This document shows positions 46,797 to 56,352 of a stretch of 64,000 bases of DNA, piece by piece. Each line of letters starts with the position of its first letter. Within the stretch, counting starts at the first letter, position 1. The position numbers and the translations under genes are program-made. The stretch is taken from the NCBI GenBank assembly GCA_036873755.1, contig JAVTVY010037099.1, positions 62,001 to 126,000 on the forward strand. The letters run 5' to 3'. Under the pieces are notes generated by a model. The model saw nothing but the letters and a program-made list of their open reading frames with translations, was not told the origin of the DNA and did not search any database. The stretch comes from Hanleya hanleyi. Its lineage: Eukaryota > Mollusca > Polyplacophora > Lepidopleurida > Hanleyidae.

Positions 46797-48060
46797 ACCC
46801 CTCGGCCAACTTTGGCCTAGGGGTATTGTCGTCATCATGTACGGCTGTCCGTACGTACGTCCGTACGTCCGTCCGTCCGTTACCGCGATATCTAAAGAAC
46901 CGTTTCATGCATGGCAACCAAACTTGTTACATCTATTTATCTTCACGTAAATCAGAAGCCTGTCGAAAATGAGTCATCTCGGACAATATTTTGCAGAGTT
47001 ATGCCCCTTTTTACAAATAAAAATCCATTTATGATTTGTTATTGTGATAATTTCAGAACTGTTCCATATACAACATCCTAACGTGATACAGTTGTTTCTC
47101 TTGACCTAAACTAGATGCCTATCGAAAATGAGTCGTGTCAGAAAGTATTTTGCAGAGTTATGCCCCTTGTCTAATAAAATCCGTTACCGCGATATCTACA
47201 GAACCGTTTCATGCATGGCAACCAAACTTGTTACATCTATTTATCTTCACGTAAATCAGAAGCCTATCGAAAATGAGTCATCTCGGACAATATTTTGCAG
47301 AGTTATGCCCCTTTTTACAAATAAAAATCCATTTATGATTTATTGTGATAATTTCAGAACCGTTCCATATACAACATCCTAACATGATACAGTTGTTTCT
47401 CTTGACCTGAACTAGATGCCTATCGAAAATGAGTCGTGTCAGAAAGTATTTTTCAGAGTTATGCCCCTTATCTAATAAAATCCACTAATTCCTATGTTAA
47501 GTTTGCATATAATTTCTATATCATGTTTGTATACTATCACATTAATTTATTGATTGGATGACTGATTTATTGATTTATTCTCTTACACAATGCGAAGAAT
47601 GCCTGCAAATCTGTTTTGAAAATGACACTAGATGCCTATCAAAATGAGTCGTGTCAGAAAGTATGCCCCTTGTCTAACAAAATCCACTAATTCCTATGTT
47701 AAGTTTGCATATTATTTCTATATCATGATTGATTTATTGATTTATTTTCTTAGACAATGCAAAGAATGCTTGCAAATCTGTTTTGAAAATGACATACATG
47801 TGCCATTTAGTATACATGTACTGTATTTATCTAGCCATGTGTACTGTTGTTTTGGTGAGACATCGATACAGCTCTTTCAATTTATTCCAGAAACAAATTA
47901 ATTTAAGGGGAAGAAAACTTTTCTTTTTTTTCAAAGAAAGTACACTTACAATACCAGGGGTAAATATTTCTTCCCACAAGCCAATCAATTGGTAGAGACA
48001 CCCTTACATTATAATAGCTGGGATTCAGAGCCGAGGGGTTTCGATAGCGCAGCTTCATGT
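46797..48060. mobile_element. Hairpin-headed repeat element with 310-bp tandem core
   Basis: Head ACCCCTCGGCC-AACTTT-GGCCTAGGGGT (46797-46824), then GTACGTACGTCCGTACGTCC, then two and a half units of about 310 bp with ACCGCGATATCTAAAGAACC and GCAGAGTTATGCCCC. The tail GCCGAGGGGT at 48030-48039 is the reverse complement of the head start. Confidence 0.65.
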
Positions 48061-49080
48061 TAATGAGTTAAAATAGCAATTCAATTGGGCAGAAAAAAAT
48101 GATGAGGTCCCGGTATCAAAAATCTTATCGCGTGTTTTCCTGCTCACCCTGAAAACACGCCACACACTGATGATCTAAAGTACAGGTATTTGATCACATT
48201 CACCAGAAGATCATTGATAGACTTTTGCTTTTACATAAAATGTTTTAGCTCTGGAACTGGTGGGTTTTTCCAAAAACCCACACTCTTTTTTTCTCTCTCT
48301 CTTTTACTTTTACCAGCAAGCAGGTTTTAGAGAATGTATGCGTCACACAGAAAGCAGACAAGAAAAGATCAGTACGGGGATTGGGCTCAGTTGGAGCTAG
48401 GTAATTCTGCTCCATGATCTATACGGTATATATCTCCAATGAAAACATTCGTCGAGGACTAAACCTAAAGAACATTCTCTGATTTTTTAAAGAAATTGTA
48501 TTGCGATGAATTAGACAGTATACAAGTAGTATATAAAGGTTAAATCTTGTATCTATGGCGAGGATAAAATCGTGGCTTAAATGCAGTGTTTTGACACTGG
48601 ACCTGGGATATGATTCAGGAAGTTCATTGAAGTGTGTGCAGAGAAGACAGGTCACGTGACTGTGACGTCAATAGTAGTAGAGAAACCGCAGATACGCGGT
48701 CGGATGCACAATCGAAACTAGGCGTCTACCTACAATCCTTTTCACCATCTTATAGGGGTAACTATAGTGGCATGTGGACCATGAACGTGCCGTTATGTAT
48801 ACCATCAGTAGAAGATAACCCACATTTTCGGATGCGCATTATGGACTCGGTGTCAATGAGCTGTAGTAAAAGTGGATCTTTGCGACGGATATCTTATAAG
48901 CCATATCGATTACGAACGGATTCGGAAACATTCCGGAGCGCAATCATGACCTCATGATTTCTCCGAATATGCCCATATTTTAGCGGATCAGACGCAGTAT
49001 CAGTATCAGACGTACAGTATCAACTGTACAAGCCTAGGTCTGGTACGGTGGAACGGAATATACATACCTGTATTATGAAG
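48061..49080. other. Spacer, no gene recognised
   Basis: Short frames on both strands show no family resemblance. A possible upstream continuation of the capsid-like pseudogene cannot be excluded. Confidence 0.4.
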
Positions 49081-49089
49081 GATGTCCTA

Positions 49090-49500
49090 TGGGAGTATCA
49101 AAGGTTGGCTCATCTTGAAAAAAAGTCCACAATCAGACGCAGATTTGTTAGCATGATGGGAATATTTCACTTCGACATTTATTTTTTTTCACATAAAATG
49201 GTTTTTGGTGAATGGACTGATGAGCAGTAAATATGGCTTTGCATTGGCGTTCCCGACGCACGATGCTGCCGATAAAATAAAGATCCAGGATGTATTCCGC
49301 TTTAACTGAAAACTGAAGCTGAACCAGGATGTAACGTTTAAGTATAAAACGTTGAAGAAGCCCCCCGCGGTCCCATCACCAGAGTTGATGTCAAAACAAT
49401 TTTCGGTTCCACAAGGAAATCTGTCGGCGAAAAAAGGGAATTTGCTTCTAGGAAAGCCAGTAGTAGGAAGCCGTGAAATTCCCAATTATTTTTATCTGCC
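49090..49500 (+). pseudogene. Capsid-like protein (F54H12.2-like family), decayed copy
   Basis: On the plus strand MMGIFHFDIYFF, FALAFPTHDAADKIKIQD and KQFSVPQGNLSAKKGNLLLG follow one another in nearby frames. The last two blocks match blocks of the copy at 52140-52880 (ILIQDAVLYVRKLK; FSVPARNMSATKENLFLG). The frame is broken by stops and at least one shift. I recall this family as 'uncharacterized protein F54H12.2-like' in many invertebrate genomes; a double-jelly-roll capsid role is my inference from its pairing with an adenain-like protease. Confidence 0.6.
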
Positions 49501-49540
49501 CCTGATCCGGTAGAGTAACCTGACGATGGCGTCACTTTGA

Positions 49541-49626
49541 CGTCACATCCGGGTCAAAGGTCACGTCCGAGTCAAAAGTCACTTCCGTGGTCCAAGGTCA
49601 CGTCCGGATCAAAGGTCACTTCCGGT
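49541..49626. repeat. 18-bp minisatellite of nuclear-receptor-like sites
   Basis: Five units of the form GTCACGTCCGGGTCAAAG. The sequence GGGTCAAAGGTCA at 49551-49563 is a perfect direct repeat of hexamers with one-base spacing (DR1). Confidence 0.85.
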
Positions 49627-49639
49627 CACTTGGCGAACC

Positions 49640-50110
49640 AGCAGGAGTTATCTGCCCCTAAATAAGACCAGTTATTTCAATGTTAAACCTAATGGGCAAC
49701 CCACGCATAGACATTTGCGGTATGGCGCACATGCACGGACAGGGAATTGTGGGAAAAGGGCATTGAAATGGACGTTTGGGGGTCGAGGTGGACCAATATT
49801 GTTCCGAATGGGTCGTATGGGGTATCAGTTTGAAGCATTCACGAAGGAGCATCCGATTGCACTGGTGTGGAGTGAAAGTAGTACAATAATGCACGTGCGC
49901 ACGTAGGGAATTGTGGGAAAAGGGCACTGGGGTAGACGTTTTGGGGTCGAGGTGGCCCATTAGTGGGCGTACTGGGTCGTACGGGGTATCCCTGTGAAGC
50001 GCTTCTCCAGGCCGATCAAGTCCTGCACGTGGGTGCATGTAAAACCTTCCCCGGAAAAAATTCGGAAACACGGACTTCACCACTAAACTATGAAAAACCC
50101 ATATCAGCCA
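49640..50110. repeat. Duplicated segment of unknown element
   Basis: GGGAATTGTGGGAAAAGGGC, GGGGGTCGAGGTGG and TCGTATGGGGTATC recur twice (49740-49830 and 49910-50000). A reverse-complement relative lies at 54060-54180, and the trailing part (GGGTGCATGTAAAA..CGGAACACGGA) has relatives at 50360-50420 and 55020-55076. It is probably non-coding parts of the virus-like element, but I do not recognise it. Confidence 0.5.
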
Positions 50111-50149
50111 GGTTTAGAGGGGCTAATATAGGAGAACCGACAAGGGATC

Positions 50150-50305
50150 GAGCCCAGCTGGTCCATGTGTGAGAGTTTGTCAGTTACTTGCCGATTGGCG
50201 GTGGTTCTCTCAGGGTACTCCGGTTTCCTCCACCAACCAAACTGTCACCATATGAGTGAAACAACCTTGAGATTGACATTAAGCCAAATCCCCCCCCCCC
50301 CCCTG
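50150..50305 (+). mobile_element. tRNA-derived SINE, 5'-truncated copy
   Basis: Starts at the box-B-like ATCGAGCCCAGCTGGTCCAT, runs through TTGGCGGTGGTTCTCTC and CTCCACCAACCAAACTGTCA, and ends GACATTAAGCCAAATCCCCC. Same family as 21396-21625 without the first half of the tRNA head. Confidence 0.8.
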
Positions 50306-50655
50306 CTAATATAGGTTCCTAGTGGATCGTGGCCTGCCGAGAGATGTAGAGTGTCGTCAAGGGTGTATGTAAAATTAGGATTTGTTCCAAAAATATAAAA
50401 AAGCGGAACACGGAGTTCACACCCCCATGTGGGGAAAAGACGGGTTTTATCGTCCTATGGTAGAAATAGTCGAGCAGCTATACATATATAGTAGATGGAG
50501 AGCAGTAGCGCTCAGGGACGCCATTGAGCCATGGCTACCCCCTATACACCCCCATAGGGGTCGACTCGTACATCCTGGAATGTATCCTGAACTCGGGCAT
50601 ACTGGTGATGTGGGTTGGTCTACCATGGTAGAGTTACCTCCCCTCCTGGGTACAA

Positions 50656-50700
50656 AAAAGTGTGTGTGTGTGTGAGTGAGTGAGTGAGTGAGTGAGGCGT
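50656..50700. repeat. (GT)n-(GAGT)n microsatellite
   Basis: TGTGTGTGTGTG followed by GAGTGAGTGAGTGAGTGAG. This is a common tail of molluscan SINEs. Confidence 0.85.
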
Positions 50701-51260
50701 GCCCATCGCCTGTTTTAACACAGTGACGAACTAACGATGGTGAGTGAGTTGGTGAGTGAGTGGTCATAAAATCGTTTCTATATCATTAGCCTCAGGCTGT
50801 ATCCAAAGACCAGTGGTATTCTATTGAAGCTCTTATCGAGTAGAGCCAGACTGGTTGTGATACGCGTGCGCACGCACAATGAGGAGTAGTAGAGGAAGGG
50901 GAGTTTCGGGGAGGGGAGGTGCTGACTATGCCCCAGGTACTTCAAGGTTATATGCATAGCAATACTTGCAGCGAGAGAAGGGGAATCCCATGCAACGCCT
51001 GAATGCGTTAACGCCTATCTTAACGCCCTAGCATAACGCCTTCATACCATGACGCTGACCGATGAAAAGAAGACAGGTCAACTCGTCCACAAGTTTTCAA
51101 ATTTTTCCCTAATTTTTTCCAAACAGAAGCCGTCATTTGGCGCTGCATCTGTCATATTCGTTCTTGCCCGTTAGTTGTATTCTCTGCTGCTCTTGTCCAA
51201 TCAGAAACCGCCATTTCAGAAAGTTCAATCTTCGGCCATGTTCGCTCTCATCCGTTTGTT

Positions 51261-51569
51261 CTAATCGTCGTCGGGCAGGCCAGGATACTGTAACGGCAAC
51301 ATGTCCTGGAACAGCTGTTTGCGCCTTTTGATCGCATTTTGCAGGGCCTCGGTGGGTAGCCCCATATCCTCTTCCATGTGACGCCTGGTTTTCATGATGG
51401 ACCTGTGCGTGGGGTCGCCTTTCTTTTCAAGCGGTAGCAGGGTATACTGTTCATAGATGGCCACGACTGTTTTCATGATGCAGGAGCGCATTTGGATGTA
51501 CGTCGGTTGTAAGTTATCCTGTCCGGCGTACTCAATCGCTGCAGCGTGAGTATTAATATCTGCTGTCAC
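51261..51569 (-). CDS. Hypothetical protein, 102 aa, in the virus-like element
   Basis: I do not recognise it. It is rich in charged residues (KTRRHMEEDMGLPTEALQNA, AIKRRKQLFQDMLPLQ), with a probable helical region and a short acidic end (PDDD). It lies inside the inverted repeat, 52 bases downstream of the next frame and on the same strand. The open state may be chance or a remnant of a minor virion gene. Confidence 0.4.
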   Translation of the reverse strand: MTADINTHAAAIEYAGQDNLQPTYIQMRSCIMKTVVAIYEQYTLLPLEKKGDPTHRSIMKTRRHMEEDMGLPTEALQNAIKRRKQLFQDMLPLQYPGLPDDD

Positions 51570-51621
51570 AATACGATCCCAGAAGGTAGGTTATTCCTCA
51601 CTTCCCTGGGATGTAGCCTGA

Positions 51622-51825
51622 TTATCTGAGGTCAAGCTCTCCATCAGTAGATGGACTCTCAGCAGTCTCTGTTTCGGTATCAGTCGGAGGACTCTCAGAA
51701 TCAGCTGGCATATTCCCAGCATCTGCCTCAGTGGGCTCCTCGGTGTCTTCAATCCCATGTATATTCTTCTGGTATCGCATCATATCAGATTGTACTTTCT
51801 GAATTGACGGCTTCTGATTGGACAA
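51622..51825 (-). CDS. Hypothetical acidic protein, 67 aa
   Basis: Not recognised. Low-complexity Glu/Asp/Thr/Ser-rich C-terminal half (ESPPTDTETETAESPSTDGE), basic N-terminus. It may be a fragment of a longer gene together with 51261-51569. Confidence 0.3.
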   Translation of the reverse strand: MSNQKPSIQKVQSDMMRYQKNIHGIEDTEEPTEADAGNMPADSESPPTDTETETAESPSTDGELDLR

Positions 51826-52122
51826 GAGCAGCCGAGAGAATACATCGCGGCTCCCCCAGCTGAAGTATGATATAACATTGGGGAGAATAAACTACATGAA
51901 AACTTGTGAACGAGTTGATCTTTCTTTCTTCAACCTGTCAGCATCATGGCGTCAAGGCGTTATGCTAGGGCGTTAAGATAAAGCGTTAAGGCGTTAAGAT
52001 AGGCGTTAAGGCGTTGCGTGGGATTCCCTTACTCTCGCTGCAAGTATTGCTATGCATATAACCTTGAAGTGCCTGGAGCATAGTCAGCATCTCCGAAACT
52101 CCCTTTTCTATACTACTCCTCA

Positions 52123-52880
52123 TTGTGCATGCTTACGCGTATCACCGCCAGTTTGGCTCTACCCGATAAGAGCTTCAATAGGATACCACTCATGTTTGGA
52201 TACAGCTTGTATATGACCAACCGGCACACAGGTGACCATAATATCCTCATCCAAGACGCAGTTCTGTATGTCCGAAAACTGAAACCCAATCCAGCCGTTC
52301 AATTGGGGCACCTCAACGCCTATGAGAGAAAACCAGTCCAGTACCCTATTAGTGTGCAAACTAAAGTGTTCTCTGTGCCTGCCCGGAATATGAGCGCCAC
52401 CAAGGAAAACTTGTTCTTGGGGGACTCCCAAGCGACTGATCCTGGCCTGTGTCGAGAATACCAGTTTCAATGGAGCCTACGCGGAGAAGCTGTGTGGCTT
52501 TTAAACATTTCAACATCAATTTTGTGACCCCACATGCGAACGGACAGCAGGTCCCAGCCACTGCCTTAACACAGAAGTTTGGACGCGAGAATTTCATTCG
52601 GGCCTATCAGAACCTGTTTACAGTGACAGGTCAAATTAACCAGGATGAACGGAATATGATCAGTCGAGAGGACTACGCAAATTGATACACGTTGCTGTGT
52701 TTCGATCTGATCGCCACCTTAGAGAACGACCATCAGCTGAACCTCACCAAGCAAGGCAAATTACGGTTGGAAATCCGCTATGCACGAGCCCTCTGGAACA
52801 GCATCAATGTGATTTGCTATGTCGAGTTTGACAACATCTTTTGAGTATACAAGACGCACAACGTCATGTGTGCCACCTAA
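52123..52880 (+). pseudogene. Capsid-like protein (F54H12.2-like family), C-terminal part
   Basis: Blocks in order: NRIPLMFGYSLYMTN, ILIQDAVLYVRKLKPNPAVQ, TKVFSVPARNMSATKENLFL, FKHFNINFV, DERNMISREDYAN, and KQGKLRLEIRYARAL. The frame shifts twice near 52460-52510 and has TGA stops at 52683-52685 and about 52842, so it is dead. The family's usual length is about 450 residues; only the last half or so is here, cut by the inverted-repeat arm. It is followed directly by an adenain-like protease, the typical neighbour in Maverick-like and related DNA-virus elements. The capsid role is inferred. Confidence 0.7.
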
Positions 52881-52889
52881 CATGGATAC

Positions 52890-53330
52890 AGACCAGATAT
52901 CGGCTCACTGGAGAATGACCCATGGGCACGCACTATCTTTCAAGATGTGATAGCTCGGGACGTGTTCCCGCTAAATCGCGTGTCTCCTGCCGCATACGTC
53001 CTCGACACAGACCCGATGGATCATCCCGGTAAACATTGGGTGGCCGTGTACTTGACAAAACAGCAGGGTGAATACTTTGACCCATACGGCCTGCCTCCCA
53101 TCTATTCCGACCTGTTGGCGTTCATGAACGAAGGCACAGAGACGTAGTGTTGGAACAGTCCAGCTTTGCAAGGCCTGAGCAGTAGCGTGTGTGCCTGTTT
53201 TATCTCCACGATCGTTACCCACTATCGTGCAGATGTTTGACGAGTACCCCCAGGCCGAAGATCGAGATATACTGGTGTACTACTGGGCCGCAGATCATTT
53301 CAATACTCAGTCTGAGCTTAAGTTCTAACC
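52890..53330 (+). pseudogene. Adenain-like cysteine protease, broken
   Basis: The open part 52947-53147 holds AAYVLDTDPMDHPGKHWVAV and EYFDPYGLPP. After a TAG at 53145-53147 the same frame continues with PALQGLSSSVCACF. These carry the expected catalytic His (KHW), Asp (FDPYG), oxyanion Gln and Cys of adenovirus-type proteases (C5/ULP1-like). A second break near 53235 changes frame before the C-terminal end at about 53330. The poly(A) signal follows at 53422. In virus-like elements this enzyme matures capsid proteins. Confidence 0.78.
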
Positions 53331-53421
53331 ATTTCAATGTACAAGCCCGGTTTTGGGCTTCATTTCTTATGTTTCTCACTTGGTTGTTCTCACGTTGTTT
53401 TTTGTTGTTTTTTTGTTCTTG

Positions 53422-53427
53422 AATAAA
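53422..53427 (+). terminator. Poly(A) signal after the protease
   Basis: AATAAA about 95 bases after the end of the protease reading frame, followed by a T/G-rich stretch (TGTCTTATGTGTTTTC). Confidence 0.45.
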
Positions 53428-53754
53428 AATAAATGAGATCTCACCCAAAACCCTGTCTTATGTGTTTTCTGTACAATAGGTTACGAGCATAAACAAGTGG
53501 CTATCAATGCCTCAAGCTTGAACACAAATGTGAGATTCTAATCTGAGATTCTTAATTTTTTTCCTCTGGGAAAAGTAGCCAACCAGTTGCCTAGGATTGG
53601 GTCAAATGTAGCCAATCAGTGCCCCAGAAAACAAAACAATGCAAGAGCGCTGCAGTGAGATAGAGAGCTAATAGAATCATCCCACAGACCAAATACATGG
53701 TTTGGTCTAGTTTAAGAGCCCGCATTCCAGCACAAACTTTTCCGAGGAAGGATC

Positions 53755-53892
53755 ATGGCCAGTTATAGCTACAAGAGCAGAAGGTGGAAAAACGTGGAAA
53801 AAACGGGTAAAGACCAAGAAGACGAAGAGAATGTCCAAGGCGGGTTTCTGACCACCTATGCAATCCCCAAAGGTGATGATGGGCTTGCATAA
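53755..53892 (+). CDS. Hypothetical 45-aa basic/acidic peptide
   Basis: Starts MASYSYKSRRWKNVEKTGKD and ends in a GDDGLA tail. Not recognised. It lies downstream of the protease on the same strand and may be the first piece of another virus-like gene, as similar-looking sequence in other frames continues to about 54180. Confidence 0.3.
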   Translation: MASYSYKSRRWKNVEKTGKDQEDEENVQGGFLTTYAIPKGDDGLA

Positions 53893-54223
53893 CCTCGAAA
53901 GAGCGAGGTCCGTCTACCTAGACTGCGAGGGAGAGACCAGACCACAACCCTCCTGAGTACCGATACTACTTGACATCAACCGGGCAGTAAACATTCTACA
54001 CTCATTCAACGACCCTTTTTATGGCCAACCATTCTTCGCGAATTTAAAAAAACGCTACAATGACACTATTTTGCATGACACATTGGGACCCAATATGGTC
54101 CACCTAGACCCCCAAAACTCCCACTTCAAATGCATTTTTCGACTGTGCACGTACATATTAACGACTTTCAAGAAGAACCTACCCAGACGGACTCTAACTC
54201 ACGAGAGCAACAATACAGCTCAA

Positions 54224-54438
54224 AGGTACGCCGTATCACGTTGGGCACACCGGTTCTCGTCAGAGCTCGGTTAATACTTGGGTGGGTGACCGGGAGCTGT
54301 ACTGGCTGGACTGATCAGTGTCCAGGATAATAGAAACTGTGGACACTCTCGTGTTCTGGCTCATGTAGGCACCGTCGTGATATGAATGAAAAAATGTTGA
54401 AAACGACGTTAAATCCTACTCAGTCACCCACTCACCCC
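54224..54438 (+). mobile_element. 5S-rRNA-derived SINE with 11-bp target duplication
   Basis: The head resembles 5S rRNA: CGTATCACGTTGGGCACACC, TCTCGTCAGAGCTCGG, then TTAATACTTGGGTGGGTGAC. About 25 bases between the two 5S parts are missing. The tail contains GGCACCGTCGTGATATGAAT and GTTGAAAACGACGTTAAATC, then CACTCACC. The flanks ATACAGCTCAA at 54213-54223 and 54439-54449 are identical. Confidence 0.88.
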
Positions 54439-54449
54439 ATACAGCTCAA

Positions 54450-55075
54450 TTGAACAATAGATGGCTCAAAAGGTCCATTTTAATTACTTTTTGCTAATTT
54501 CCCGTAAAGCCTGGTAGTGCTTTAGTCCACATATAGAGGAGTCAAGTTGGCTCCCGAATTGATGGCATCACGAGTATATCCCGACTCCAGTCACGTGACT
54601 AGAAGCGTCATTTGGCCCCTGCGTAGCCCTATGCCCTCACCCAACACCAGATACCCTCATAAGACAACAGTAGTATATAGAGTGCATTTAAAGTCAGTGG
54701 CTCCTCACTGCGCATGCGCGAGATCCCCCAAAAAACAGGCGTGGGGAGGTCATGGGGAGGTGTGCGCAGGAGTGTTCTGCGTAGGTATGACGTCACTTCC
54801 GGTCCGCATGACTCAGGCGTGACCTTGGGGATGTATTCTTCCATGGTGATGCGGTCTGGCGGTGATGCGGTCGGCCTCCGCGGACAGAAAGTAGTCTCAA
54901 ATACGTGGGTTTTCGTGAGAATGTTCGACAATCTTCAGGGGCGAGAGGGGACCCTAGTGGATCGATTAGGTCGAGCGAGGTGTCAAAGTGAAGCGCTCCT
55001 CCAGGGCCATCCAGTCATGGGTGGGTGCATGTAAAATTAGGATCTGTCTCCGAAAATATGAAAAGCGGAACACGG
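54450..55075. other. Sequence between SINE and Penelope element
   Basis: Includes GC-rich segments, and from about 54930 a stretch related to 49970-50060 and 50340-50420. No protein family was recognised. Confidence 0.4.
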
Positions 55076-55084
55076 AACTCTTTA

Positions 55085-55755
55085 ATACGTCAGCTGCATT
55101 TAGTTCCGCGTTAACTGGTAACTCATATTCTGTTAACTCGTATGTTGATCTTAGTTGTTCTACTACAAACTGTATTTATTTAGTTTCCTGTAAGAAGTGT
55201 GGTCAGCAGTATGTTGGCAAGACCACCCAAAGACTCCATCTCAGGGTGAACGGTCACAGAACATCCGTTAGGAAAAAGCAATTGCTTATAGGTAGACATT
55301 TTTCTGGACCCGACCATGGCTGGGATAACTTTAGTATTCAGATCATAGACGTCGTCTATCCATCTACTAAGGATTCCCCATTTGGATTTGAGAGAAAAAT
55401 CCGAGAGCGGGAATTATTCTGGATGCTAGATCTTGGGTCAGTGTTTTCGTTTGGTTTAAATGATAATGTCAGTGGGTTCGGCAATGCTACAAACCGCCGT
55501 TCAAATATATCCAACATTACCCAACCATTTAAACCCCATCAACGGAGACAACGCAGCCATGGTTGGCGAAAGTTTAATAGTTCGATGATTCACGATCATA
55601 TCACTTTAAAGTACTTAGTGGGTTTAATTAACGCACCCAATAGTATGCTTACGTACAGTTCTGTATGCGTTACCCCTGAGAGCTTTAAATCAAATAGCCA
55701 GAGATATACAACAATCTGCGTCTTCAGGAAATATAATACCATCAAAAATCATTAA
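55085..55755 (+). pseudogene. Penelope GIY-YIG endonuclease domain
   Basis: Contains CIYLVSCKKCGQQYVGKTTQ, then LHLRVNGHRTSVRKK and GRHFSGPDHGWDNFSI. The IYL and YVG of the GIY-YIG fold, the CCHH set (C-x2-C, H-x5-H) of Penelope endonucleases, an Arg before the NGH, and the RERELFWM motif with the metal-binding Glu are all present. The N-terminal part of the frame before about 55080 belongs to flanking repeat. It ends at a TAA after which the same frame continues. Confidence 0.82.
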
Positions 55756-55758
55756 AGT

Positions 55759-56352
55759 ATGTCAAGATATAGCGTATTTCGGTTGTATCGTCCAGTGAAC
55801 ATAATCGAAACCTCTCAAGATCGGCTTTTCTTGAAACTCAACTACTTAGATAAAGGACTGGACATCATTAATTTACCTCGAATCGTGAATGATCCAGAGG
55901 TACGCAACGCTGTACCAAACTATTTCAAGTTCACAGAACCTCCTTGCATTTCATATAAGTATACTAAATCTATAGCCACCAAAATATTCAATTACTCCAA
56001 TGCTGTCAAGGAGTTTGACTGGAAATTATACACGTCAAGAGGCTATAGTTGTGATTGTAAATCGTCGAACTTTATCTACACACCATGCAAACATATTGTG
56101 ACTGGTGACCTTGATGTGGTGAATGATAAGGATCTGAAATTACTCCTGATGAAAGGACCTAAATATAGAGAGCCAAGAAGAATAAATCTGAAGGCCGACC
56201 AGAAGATAATCCTGTCTGCATTGGAACAGTACGTTATTGATTGGTCTAAGCGAGAAAAAGTTGAACCTACAGTACTCGCTGATTGGCTGGACCTCACCAA
56301 GAGCAAGGTCGTTGAAACAATCCGCCATATTGACAGAAGTACTCTTCCCTAA
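55759..56352 (+). pseudogene. Penelope middle region with CxC motif
   Basis: 197 codons in the same frame as the endonuclease. Contains YSCDCKSSNFIYTPCKHIVT (the CxC at 56050-56058), the hallmark linker of N-terminal-endonuclease Penelope elements, and then a helical region (LEQYVIDWSKREKVEPTVLA) expected before the RT. It ends in TAA, beyond which the frame remains open. Confidence 0.75.

Larger units (their letters stand above)
50796..52206. repeat. Large inverted repeat, 300-bp arms
   Basis: Left arm 50796-51099 and right arm 51897-52206 are reverse complements with about 80-90% identity by eye: GAAGCTCTTATCG, GATACGCGT, CTTGCAGCGAGAG, AACGCCTATCTTAACGCC, CTCGTCCACAAGTTTTCA. Both arms contain the same small piece of capsid-like coding sequence, in opposite orientation. 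Between them lie two minus-strand frames. Confidence 0.85.

Noticed and set aside
48634..48957. 107-codon plus-strand frame, possibly a gene
   Set aside because: No family resemblance, no splice or promoter context, and it lies among repeat remnants.
49189..49485. 98-codon minus-strand frame
   Set aside because: It is antisense to the capsid-like pseudogene on the plus strand, which has recognisable blocks.
54224..54310. 5S rRNA gene
   Set aside because: The middle of the 5S sequence is missing and a SINE tail with target duplication follows.
55753..56352. Selenocysteine recoding in the Penelope element
   Set aside because: The in-frame interruptions are TAA, not TGA, and frameshifts are also present.
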